Shown here one piece after another: positions 35,261 to 47,191 of a stretch of 64,000 bases of DNA. The stretch lies in the NCBI GenBank assembly GCA_963965975.1, contig OZ014411.1:11901001-11965000 (forward strand), in the 5' to 3' direction. Positions within the stretch are counted from its first letter, which is position 1; each line of letters opens with the position of its first letter. The notes below the pieces were generated by a model, which did no database searches, was not told the origin of the DNA, and saw only the letters and a list, made by a program, of their open reading frames with translations. The DNA is from Xestospongia bergquistia. Lineage: Eukaryota; Porifera; Demospongiae; Haplosclerida; Petrosiidae. Made by a program: the position numbers and the translations under genes.

Positions 35261-35967
35261 TAATATGAAGTAGGACATTTTATTAGCTTACTTGTATTGA
35301 GAGCCTTGGACTTGATTTTCTGACATGCACTCTCTTTAATATTTGAATCGAAGAAACAAAGTATTAGTAATAAAACGCAGTCTGAGCATCAATTTTTGTT
35401 TAATTCATGTATTAAAGGGTACACTATAAGTGTATTATACATCAGTTACATTTCCTTAATTTTGATTGAGTTATAATATTTTGTGACAATATATCACTTT
35501 TCTATTAGATTATATCACAGTACTTATTTGCTTGAACAAGAAATCCTTTATGTTATGTTATGCTAAGGTTATGTGTAAAGAAGGAGTTATCATCAATACA
35601 TTACCTATACAATCGTACCATATAAGGTGACAAAGGTCACTACTATAAGTTATCATAGTATTGAATAGTAATGAGATAAAGGAATGGTGTAGTATATATA
35701 ATGTAGGTGTTTGGTTGAGAATGAAATGTTAATTATATATAAAGGAGTAAAATATTGTCTACTGAATAATAATAATTTTAAGGTTACTGTCTGTATTTAT
35801 GGAGTTTTCATGATATCTGATTTTAAAAATTAATTAAAATATGTTCACACTTTGTAATTATATTTTTTTAAAAAGCACACTATCAAAATTGAGTATTAAA
35901 GTTAATAGCTAAAGTATGTTCTCTAAGTCTAATAATAATGTTTCAAACATATTTTGTATAAATGTAG

Positions 35968-38067
35968 TTATTTCTTTTTTACATTCACATAATTACTCTC
36001 TGATAACTGAACTGTTGTCTCATCATTCTTCTTTGCAGCAGTTATATTGTAATATACTGGTGATCCTTTGTTGTCTTTCTTCTTATTAACTACTGCATAA
36101 GTATGTGAAGAATATGGACTGTCATGTTCTTCATTTTTATTATCTCTTAAGTGTAAACTCTCGTCATTTAACTCAGTTTCAACTGTTGTACCATCTCTGC
36201 ATTGTAAGAATCAACATTGTGGTTGACAACATTCATAACAACATTACACATTTACCTTGATAACAAGTATTGTCCTGTATATTCTCTTTGTGTGTCACTA
36301 GAAAGATATGACAAATACATTCTATTCTTTAATTGAAATTATAATTACAATAACTTTGATGGACTTAGGAAAGTATTAGAAAATTAATTTTAATACTTAC
36401 AACTTTTTATGTTTTCTTCTTAGTAACCATAAGCAGCTTATAATGAGCACAACGACAGTAATAAGATTAGTGAAAAGTAGAAATCCCACACCAATAATTG
36501 ACCATGATGATGAATTATCTTCACAATTACTGTCTTGTGCATTTGATTGACAACTTGGAGTTGGGATTACAAATGTTGTTATTCCATTGACAAATGTTGT
36601 TACATCATTGATGGATGATGATGTTGCTCTGTTAATCCCAATTGATGACAGCTTATCATTAACTGATGATGTCATTTCATTGACTTATATAGCAAAGAAA
36701 TAAACCAATTATATAATTATGACATATTACATTATAATAAGTTACCTGCATTGAGTGTAGTCACATCATTAATCTTAGTTGATGATGACAAAGTTGATGA
36801 CAAATTAACTGATGTCACTTCATTGATTTATGTGTTGAAAAACAACAAATGATTTTACAAGAATGAAATATGACATAGTTGTAAGTTACCTGCAATTAGT
36901 GTAGTGACATCACTCCATTCACTTGGAAGTGTATGTTCCTCATTTGAATATGATACTACAAAGAAACTATAGTTTTGTGCACTAGATAAACCAGTAACGA
37001 TCAGTTCAGTATTGTTTGTCATTCCTACACTGAATGTGCTACCATTATTACCATAGAACACCTCATAACAATCTATAAATGGATTGTTATTAGCTGGTGG
37101 AGACCATATGATAAAAACATCGGAGGAATTGATCCACTTTGCTGTGACATTTAATGGTTTCTCAGCAACTATAATAAACCAATGATTATTATATTATCTT
37201 GTGTTTTTGTACATACCTTTAACATATATATTATTGTAAGCAGGATAAGATTGATATATATTATTGAAGTCCTTGTCCTCAACTCTAGAGTTAGATATAG
37301 AACAATTATACCATCCTTCATCTCTTGATTGAAATAGAAGCTCTACTAAAATGTTAATTGGTAGTTGATATGAGAGAATAATCTGTGTAATATTGGGATA
37401 GATCAAAGTATCATTTAGTGTACAATTGATATATGTTGCTGTTCCATTTGTAACATTGAAGGATATCAGGAATAATGAATCATTTCTGGTGGATAGTAAT
37501 GACTTGAATGTTGTTTCAATGATCTTAGGTCCTCCTAAACATATTAATAAAATTATTGATTGTTAATTCAATTAACTCACTGTTTAGTCTGTAAGTATAT
37601 TCCTTGTACAATAGTATCAACAATGTTTGATTTACATTAGATTCATCTGGTATAACACATGTATAAATACCCTCAAGGTTAACCAACCCATAGTCACGAT
37701 ATAGTCCAATTTGTCCTGACATATGTACAGAATGTAATGGTGATGAGTCATCTACTGTAGACACTTGAGTACCATTAGGATAATACCAAACTCCAATATT
37801 TGACTCATTTCTGGCACTTTGACACCACAAAGCATTTTCATTACTTCCATAGAAATAATTTGCAGGAATCACAGAAATATTTGGGTAGGATATATTATTG
37901 TATGCTCCATAGAATTGCACTCCTATATTGTTATAAGTATATATAAATACATTATAATTAGTTATTGAACACTTCAGAGACTTACCAGCATTAGGTAACG
38001 GAGGAGGATCATTAGAACTCGCCAGTAATGGTATTAATACAGCAAATGTAAGAAAAAAGATCATCAT
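35968..38067 (-). CDS. Ig-Ig-FN3 transmembrane receptor with Ser/Thr stalk and ITIM-like tail, copy F
   Basis: Eight exons join in frame to 538 aa: 37986-38067, 37581-37922, 37217-37534, 36890-37168, 36746-36808 (stalk), 36401-36662, 36256-36297 and 35968-36196. The signal peptide reads MMIFFLTFAVLIPLLASS. Ig domain 1 has LWC, VWY and GIYTC; Ig domain 2 has INC and DEGWYNC; an FN3 domain follows. An extra exon plus a longer membrane exon give a roughly 65-residue Ser/Thr-rich stalk, and the helix spans about residues 415-442. The tail has HTYAVV, PVYYNI and, at the end, SNYVNV (ITIM-like, also YxN). It is more distant from copies B and C than those are from each other. Function is inferred as surface recognition with phosphotyrosine signalling. 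Confidence 0.82.
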
Positions 38068-41000
38068 TACGGCAAATCGCTCGAAGCTAGCCCCTCCCTA
38101 AACAATTAAAACAGGACGGGCTCCTGTATAACAATATCGTTACAGCAGCACCTGGTTACTCTAAAAGTATCATTCAGTAATTGTAGTGCTGGAGAGTGAC
38201 GCTGGAAACAAGGCCAATAAATACAACGCGAGGAAGAAACTTCAAAAGAGACTGAGACGAAGTTCTTTGGCTAACATATATACAGAATTGTAGTGCATAA
38301 CAAGCAAATACTCTATTGCAGTTCTATCCAGGTATTCTACATACTGATGTTAACTTAACACAAACAATAGCTATATGTTTGGTGTTCATGGCACATTCTG
38401 GAAACTTTTGAAGGCGAAAACAACTTTATCACAAACATTAATATATATAAGCTGTCTTTTTCAAGTGGTTTACAAATATGTCAGCCTAGTGATAATATTG
38501 AAACTTGCATGTTGATGACGTTATCTTTAAGCTTAACCACATATTTGTATAATTATGTATGTAAACCAATGTATGGATAGGTATATTTATACATGTGTAC
38601 TTCGAATAAACACGTTACAATAATAATTCTAGATGCTCATATCCAGAGGACTGGCAAATTATTGAAAGTAACAACCGCAAGACTTCCCTGTCACAGTACA
38701 TTTTTTAAAATTCATTTACTATCAATGAAATGAAAGGTAAATATTTGATGAGAACGGAGCTGAACAGTTTCTTATTTGTCTTTCTGGCAACTACACCAAT
38801 ATCTGATATGAGCATTTAGTTGGCTCAGAATAGACTTTCAATAGCTTGAGTCCACTTGAGTATTTTTGTGAACACGATCTATTATTTGCAAGAAAAGGTA
38901 ATAGTAGTATGTTTACTTAATATTACAAGCCTGCCTAAATTGTATATCTAAATAACATTATTTTTCTGGAATATGCCAAGTAAGATATTATACTACATGT
39001 AATAGCTAAACATACATCTTATTCCCAGGAGAAAATCTTGATTGCAATTGAGAAGCTCTCTTGATTGAATATCATTATGTCCTACACTAATGAAGCCTTT
39101 AGTTACAATTCCTCTTTAAAAGCAAGTATTAACAATTGCTTGGCTAAATATTCAGCATCTCTTACATTCTGGAAACCACTGCCAATATTTAATGTGTATC
39201 TCATAACCAAAGTATAAACCTATAACGACAAATAAGATAGATATAATTACTAGTCAATAATTTATTGCATGAAAATTTTAACGACACTACATCATTTATA
39301 TATGCTTTTGTCTTTACCATAATTAACAGATTTGTCAATACTTGCAGGCATAGGAGATTGCTGTCAGAGTGACATAAAACTGCCATCATTATCTGCAGTG
39401 TCCATATCTCTACTTGTCTACTTTAAAGATATTTTTTAGTATCTGCAGTTGATATTCTAATGGATAGATACATGTTCAGTATACCTAATAAAACATTTAT
39501 GCATTATAATACCAACATAGGTTATTTACATATTGTATATCAAATGCAATTATGTTCTCCCCTCCTGAATTGATAAACAAATAGTAATTGCTTAAGTAGT
39601 ACACTAAGTCTGAAGTACTTGTGTAATTATTATTATATTATTGCAAATGATTATATCAACACGCCTCACTATTGTACATTCATAGAGAATACTTTAAAAT
39701 TATGTACTTAATTTTAATGAGTCATCAGTAAAAAAAATACAGTCAAAACAAATTCAGAAGAACACAAACCTGAATAACTTTTCAATGGAAAAAAATAGTG
39801 ATTTACATACATGATTGAGTCTACTGGGTTTTTCACATTTTTGCAAGGAGGTCTGAATTTTGCAACAATTATTAATTATCTAATTACTTATTCAATACTT
39901 ATGAAATTATTTTTCTATCTTAGTAGGTAATTATTATATACTGTATTATTTACTTGTGAATAGGACCTGGCACTTATGACAAAATAGAGCTGCTACTGTC
40001 TGAAAATATGTCTTAAAAGAACATATAAATAGTTTAACAAGGCCATATAAAAATTCCTGGCTAACCTGACTTTGATACTCCAATGGCTCTACAGCTTTAT
40101 AACAGCTTAGATCATCTGACATTGTCCTTCTCAGGCTTGGTAATAGTATAGACTGGCTGTATTGGAGAGAGCTTGAAAACCTCTGGAAACATGGTAGCAT
40201 CTTACATTGATTATAATCATGCACACGTTATACTTCCTACAATAGTCTGTTACTATGCGTGCATGCAAATATGTATTATCATACACAAAACTACAATTTG
40301 ATTTTAAAAATATATTAATAACAAAACATTATGTATTGTTGCATTACCATTTATCCTTGACCAGATGATGGGCTGATGTTGTTGGCCTTAAGTGAGTTAA
40401 TACAGTCAATGTCGCTGACACTATTCATAGCAATGAGGTTCACAGTTTTTGCAGCTGTTTCAATTAATACTAGCAACTGGATATTGGCAAGAATTAGGAT
40501 TAGGATCATTGTATGTGGGTAGATAAGCATCTGAGTGATTTATACAGGTATCAGTCTGTTTGAGTTATATCACTTTATGTTGGTTGATATAGATTGCTAT
40601 CAACTACACCCTGTCAACTCATATCAACAGAAATAGTTAGTCAGGTGGTTCATGGATGTGGAAATCCATACAAGATTTACATAGAATGATCATATCTGGC
40701 TGTTGGTTGATACATGATGTATGGTCACTGATATTAAAACTTAGACAAACATCATTTCATTATACTGCATTGTTTCATCATTTGGTTTGCCAAAGGAGAT
40801 GTGTTAAGACTTGAAGTAACAATTTCCCAAGCCTACATGTTATGAAGAGACAAGCACGTCATGAGAATTCCATGAAACACAAAGAGAAATTATTTATACA
40901 TGTAACTAAAGTACATTATTGTAGTGGATTCACTGTCTATTCTAGTGTAGCACATTATTTATATTTCCATTTATGCATACCTTTTCTTTAGACATGTGTT

Positions 41001-41560
41001 TCTCTGTAATTAGAGACCTTTTAAGGCATTCATTTTTGAAGCATTATCCTTCAAAGTGCTTCTTATTTGCATTTCCATTTATTTCCTTGACTACCATAGC
41101 TATAGAGTTAGACATTATATGATTGTACCTACAAATAGTAAGATATATTGAGAGCTTTTATCATAGGAATGCAGTTAGTTGTTGATGAACAATATAAATT
41201 AATATTTCTAATAGCTTTACATAATAATATTCATTTATCACACCTAAAGTAATTAAATAATAAATTATACCTTATATAAACATAACTTCTTTACGGAAGT
41301 AAGTTTTATAATTAAATTGTCTAGTCTAAAATAAAAATATATTATGTGATAGTTTTATATTACTAGATTAGAAATTTATAGTCCTTTCATTTAACTATCC
41401 ATGATAAATACAAGACCTAATCATCTTTTCTATGCTAATATAGTGAAATGAACAAATATCATGTCATATTGATATAAAAGATTTAAAAATCATCTATAAG
41501 CCATTACTTTTGTCTTGCTAGCTAATTTCGAATCTTGAATAATGGATTCTGTATGTTGAA
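38068..41560. other. Stretch without a supportable gene
   Basis: This is AT-rich sequence between receptor F and the ROCO gene. 38090-38300 is slightly richer in GC and may hold the receptor F promoter; no clear core elements were seen. A 92-codon minus-strand frame at 39946-40224 has a possible acceptor before ATGCTACC and a donor after CAAAGTCAG (40067) but no recognisable domain. Confidence 0.4.
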
Positions 41561-41567
41561 CTGGTTA

Positions 41568-41710
41568 GGATTCATAAGACCATGGAGCAAGAATATTGTT
41601 TCCTATTATTGCAACTTTACAATGTGTTTCAGACTCTACTTTAGTTGACACATGCAAAGGAAGATTTTGACTGTTTACCAACAATTGAAAAATACATGGC
41701 CTGTTCTTTA
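41568..41710 (-). pseudogene. Decayed copy of the orphan exon at 42445
   Basis: The minus strand begins after a tttttag acceptor with VKEQAMYF and continues with stops and shifts. It can be aligned with the exon at 42445-42631 (VEEQSVCF). The gene is not recognised. Confidence 0.5.
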
Positions 41711-42444
41711 ACTAAAAAATACATTAGGTATATCATAAGTATTAAACACTAGCAAATACTAGAGTCAATTGTGACTCTATCTTATCTATACCAACATTAG
41801 AACGACTAATCTATGTATAAATCTTTTTGCCACTGAGTTATTCAATAATTTTTTCTTTTGAGCAGTAATGTTTTATATTGTTTTCATTTACCTTGAAGTA
41901 ATAATGCCACTTCCTTTTTTAGCTACTGGCACTAAAGAGTAAAAATAATAATTGTTGTCATGTATTTCAACCATACATTGTTAGTACACCGTTTCTGTAG
42001 TCTATTATCACAAAAATACATATAGCATGGAATAGCTATATGTATTTTTGCCTTTTTGTATATTATTGTACATTACTTGTACTAAACCATATAATAATAT
42101 TCATTCATCATATCTTCCATTATTATTTACATAAGACATTCCCACCTACACATGTAAAGTCATAATAATCATGATTACCCAGACTATATAATCAAGAGTT
42201 TGCCATATTACTGGGCTGATTAACAGGCCAGTGAACCAGCTCATAAATGGGTCCACATCAATCAATTGTAATGTTTAATATTAATAGCTATAACTTGTTT
42301 TTGTGATCATAATTTAAAATAGATTCAACAAAAGCAATTCCTTAGCTATAAAGAGAGTAGTATACCATGCCACTGTTTTATACTATATATATAGTCTCAT
42401 TGAGAACTTAATAATCAAGAGTACAGAAATTCATAAGTCCTTAC

Positions 42445-42631
42445 TTTCTTTCTTGGTATAACGTCTTCAACATATTGTACTTTGCCATAGCTGGCATCAG
42501 ACCATAGAGCGAAATGTGTTTTCCTACAACTGCTTCATCCAAAGATGTTTCCGATTCTAATTCAAGTCGAACAGACATGGGAAGCACGTAGACTTCATTT
42601 TCACCAACGAAACACACCGATTGTTCTTCAA
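42445..42631 (-). CDS. Orphan exon, unknown protein
   Basis: An open exon of 187 bases lies between a ttttttag acceptor and a GTAAGG donor. Entered in phase 1 it reads VEEQSVCFVGENEVYVLP, then MSVRLELESETSLDEAVV, ending LKTLYQER. It is richer in GC than its surroundings and has no stops, while the copy at 41568 is decayed, which suggests coding constraint. I do not recognise the family, and I could not find the partner exons. It may be an exon of a small or lost gene. Confidence 0.4.
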
Positions 42632-43743
42632 CTAAAAAAGCTGAGATTATATATATATATATATAACAGTACCAAAGGACTAGTCAGGTGTGATTCCATA
42701 TATTATCTATATGTCAAATGAGATTGTTTAACATAAGTCCTTTTGTAACCGAGATGGTGCTTTCCAAAGAGGACGTTTTCTGCCAATACACTCAACCATA
42801 CTCTGGCGTGCCAGCTTCATCGCATGGAGAGGAAGGATCTGGGGCAGCCGCATGTGCAGGGATGGGATTATAAAGTCAACGAATATAATTTTGTGGTATT
42901 AAAAATAACAATGGGTGTGACTAATACAATATCCACGTGAAAAAGGATGTCTTTATTGGTTGTGGAGAACATTTATTTACAAAGAAGAAATATGAGGAAG
43001 TTCTGCTACAATTTTTACCTTTTAATGTATACAAGACTTGTAAGGATATGTAAAGCGAAGAGGAAGGCATTGTAAGTCGTTCAGGAATTCTTTATTAAGC
43101 ACTATTCCATGTTAAAAAACCGTAATAGTAGTTACAATACTTTTGTGGCAAGTAGTGAACATTTGAATATAAAGTCATAAATGATAATACATAGCACAGA
43201 ACCAACTAATGACTTTTAGTTCTAGGTAGGTGTGAAGATATAGTATATAAGAACACAGGAATAACTTGTTCAAAAAGAATTTACCTAGATCTAGGTGATA
43301 GTCAAAGTGGTTCCCAATCTCCATCTGTTAAAGTAAGTTCTAAGTATATTCACCTTAGTAAATTTATTTTCTATTTATAGATACAAGTTGTATACAAGAA
43401 ACAATACAGTACTTAATTACTCCAAAAAGAAAACCAATAAGGAAATCACTGTTATAGGGAAGTAGCATATCAATCATTTTTGAGCATTGTATATATGGTT
43501 GGTGTTGCAGATAGTCATGATATTCTTTTTGGGTAGCAACCTATTGTTATAATTCTGAACAAGAGAAGCCATAGTAAAATGGTATAATTGAATATAAAGA
43601 AGCACAAATAACAAACCATGGTGCTAAAGTGAAAATTATCATTATTACAAAAGCAAAAATGTATATAAAGTCAAATACTAAGTCAAAATATGTATATTAA
43701 TTAATAACTTGTAAAAAAATAATGTTCAAAAAAAATAGATCAT
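42632..43743. other. Intergenic stretch with a GC-rich island
   Basis: 42740-42880 is clearly richer in GC than its surroundings and is open in more than one frame (on minus 42728-42898, including MKLARQSMVECIGRKRPLWK). I do not recognise a product. Nothing else could be supported. Confidence 0.35.
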
Positions 43744-46700
43744 TTAATTGCTACTTATGGAGCTAAAGAAATGTCTAATCTTTTCAGCTATAGAAAGTTC
43801 AAATACTGGTGGTAACTCTACTGCAATTGTAATTGTGCCCCAGGTAACATCAGATGGTTGTTTGTCAAACCAAATTTGGATGACATCTGAGAGTCTGTCA
43901 GTATTGCGACTCCTTTCATCACATATATTTTCTAGATCTCCATGACTTATTTTGAGTGACTGTCCTATTTGTCTCCATTTATATCTAATTGGATGTAGCA
44001 AACGAAGGAGATCTAACTTGTTCTCTGCAATGTAAAAAATATATTTGATATTTTTTAACCTTAAAAGTAATGTCTTATATTATAATCATTAGATACAAGT
44101 ACATATATTGTGTAAATGGAACATACCAAACTTGATTGGGGCATAGGCCAGGTTCTCAAACTCAATGTCTGAAATAGTGCCATGTATATCTACATGAAGT
44201 AAGAACAAAGGGTTCACAAAAAATTGTTATAGTTGTTTACATTAATAGTTTCTTACTATTTAATATTAAATAAACACTGACCTGACTTAGATTGTTTCTG
44301 CAAACATTTAGCACTATAGTTGACTTTGTTAAAGTCTTCCTTGGAGACCATACCTTCAGTTTCATTTTGGTCATGAGGTTTGTATCTAAATTCATTGATT
44401 GATGAGAAAAAAGCAGGCCTCTTTGGAGCTAAATAATAAAAAAATTGAAAATAATGTTTATTCTGTCGGACTTGGTATGTACTAACTTAAAGAATTAATG
44501 AAATGATAAATTTTTATAATGATTTTCTTTGACCATATATTCCTATGTCATTTTAATAGTGTACTTGTCTATAAAATATTATGAATTTAGAGTAACAATG
44601 TTCATACCATGTGTGTCTGAAGCAAGAAGGATTTGAAATAATTGGATTTGGCAAGTTGTTGTCAGACCCATAATTAAAATAACATAAGATACATATACTT
44701 AACACATCATACCTTTATATCCAACAAACCAATGTCCCTCTTTCTCTGTATCAAGTGGGATAGGCTCTAATTCTCTCATTAGAGTACACTGAACATATTT
44801 AGAACAAATTAACTTTGCTGGATGTGGTTGTAAATTTAACTCTGTCGTGTGTTCAGGATGTCTACATAATAGACTAACTGTAAATGTGAGAGCAGAAGGA
44901 TCATATGACAGGGGACCAGCACAGGATGATATAGCTTCATCCAATGTGCGGCGTACAATATTACAATTATTGCTAGGAATTCCAGTAAAGTAGATCTCCA
45001 TCCAAGAAAGATAATCAACTAGCAAAAGTGACCCTCCTAATTCATCAGACACCAATTTCACTCCATAGCGTAATTGATTTGAGAATTTTGGTGATGAGCC
45101 ATCTAAAGTAAAGGTTGGTGGAGTTTTCCTATTTAATAAAGCTACTACAGTAGCAGGGAAAACACCCTATTATATAACAACAATTGTAGAGTTATGACTA
45201 ACATGTATGACATAACTTACCTGAGGCACAACTTTGTTTTTAAATTGAAGCACCATTGGTTGGCATGTTTTGCTAAAACGTTTCTTCTCTTCTTCTGCAA
45301 TATGAGTGCAGGGAAGAACAGCTGGTATAAAATACTGCTGTGCCGATGTAGTGTGCTCAGATTCTGTTGGATTCACTAAAGGACTGATGATGCAAAGATG
45401 TACCATCAACTCAAGGAAGTTATTCTTTGTAAACAGACCCTCAACAAACTCAAGGTTCTGCAGAGCATCGAGCAGGTTACTTTCAAAAATGCCTTTTTGT
45501 CGAAGCTGTTGATTCCAACCTGGATATGGAGCACAATCTTTGAAGATGTTATATTTTGCAGGATCAACAAACGAAGATCTAATGATGCTAGTGACCAATT
45601 TGACTAGGTACTGTGGATTGGTGAATATAACATTATCAAGTATGTCAGGAAAATAGAGAACTAATGACAAGGAGTTGAGGTACTCAACACAAAGGATTGT
45701 ATCAGAAGCTCTCATTTTCAACTCTTGACCAATCTCCATACATTTGTTAAGGGAGACCATGCCATGATCTAGCTTCTTTGCCACTTCTTTTAGACGTAAT
45801 TCAAACACATACCATCGAATAGGTATTTCTACTTCAGCAGCAATATTTTTGTAGCTAGTGATACGTTTGCGAATATTTTCTGATATTTGTTCCCTATTCC
45901 ACCAGCACATGTTGTTTACAGGAAAGATCAACTCATCTTCTGATTCATTATAAAAAATAAAATGATCACGAAACTCTTTTAAGGCACTTAACAGCTGGGA
46001 ATTTTTTTCATGCAATGGCTCCAAAACATTGAAAAGAGTAGTCAGTCCATATGTGCGATCATAGTTTGTGCCAACAATACAGAAGAGAGGCTTAAAATCA
46101 ATTTTGTCAAAACCTTTGGCAACTGTGTGCTTGGCTGATGCTATAGAACGGACATAGTATTCTATCAACTGAAGATTGGTCATCTGAAGCAAGCTTGGTT
46201 GATGTACAACTTGACCATCAATTGAGTACAGAAAGTTAGGCTTATCACTGAGAAACTCATTTAATTTTGTGACAATAACATTAAGGCAATTACCACGAAG
46301 AAATGCACGCGATACATCAGCAAATTGTGGCTGACCTCCACTATCAAGGACGTGTATCCATGTTGATGCATGTAGCTTTTTTGACGTATTCCCTTTTGCT
46401 AGAACATCAAGTATTTGGTCAGAGTAATAAAGAGCATCAGAATCAATGATAGACTTGGGATCTAAATTAGTGGCACCAGAGGCAACTTTAGTGGACATAG
46501 GCTCATCAAAAGTGATATCTTTTTGATCAGTATGTTGAACTTCTCTAAACGATGTGGGTACATTGCTACATTTATTCACACTAGAGGTGGTGTAAGGAGT
46601 GGACTCATTAACAACTTCTTCAGAGTCAAAAAAATTAGGCAATGCTTCCATTACTCTCCTCAATAATACAACTCCCTCCATTCTCTCCCAAATACTTCCA

Positions 46701-47132
46701 TGCTTCTCTCCAACTACACGCTCAATTGCACGGATAGGTCTACTGGCAATAGCTGTGCTGTTATGATATTTTGGAGCTGGCCAATTGAAAAGTAAGTGCA
46801 GAAAAGAGGTTTTGCCTACAGCTGGAGGACCCATTAGTACTAACTTGATAATTTCTATAATAACTGAACCTTCTCTTAAGGCTCGTGCAAATGATTGAGC
46901 CGATTCTGTATAAGAGAAAGTAAGTCCAAATAATGATAGAAATAGCATAATGATATCATCAGTATAATACAATGATAATTTGATAGCACATTAATAGTAA
47001 TTATACATTGCATAACAATATTCATGTTACAATCTCTACCTAAAATAGTGCATATCAGTAGAAGACATGCAAAAAATAAATTAAGATTACTAATTTAATC
47101 AAAAAAGTTGAAAAAACGTTTAATGTTATCTT

Positions 47133-47191
<59 letters not shown>

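Noticed and set aside
45170-46972. 600-codon frame taken as a separate gene starting MYYTDD
   Set aside because: The first 22 codons are intron. A clear acceptor (tatacag) at 46906-46907 joins this exon in frame to the ankyrin exons, and the end past 45221 reads into an intron.
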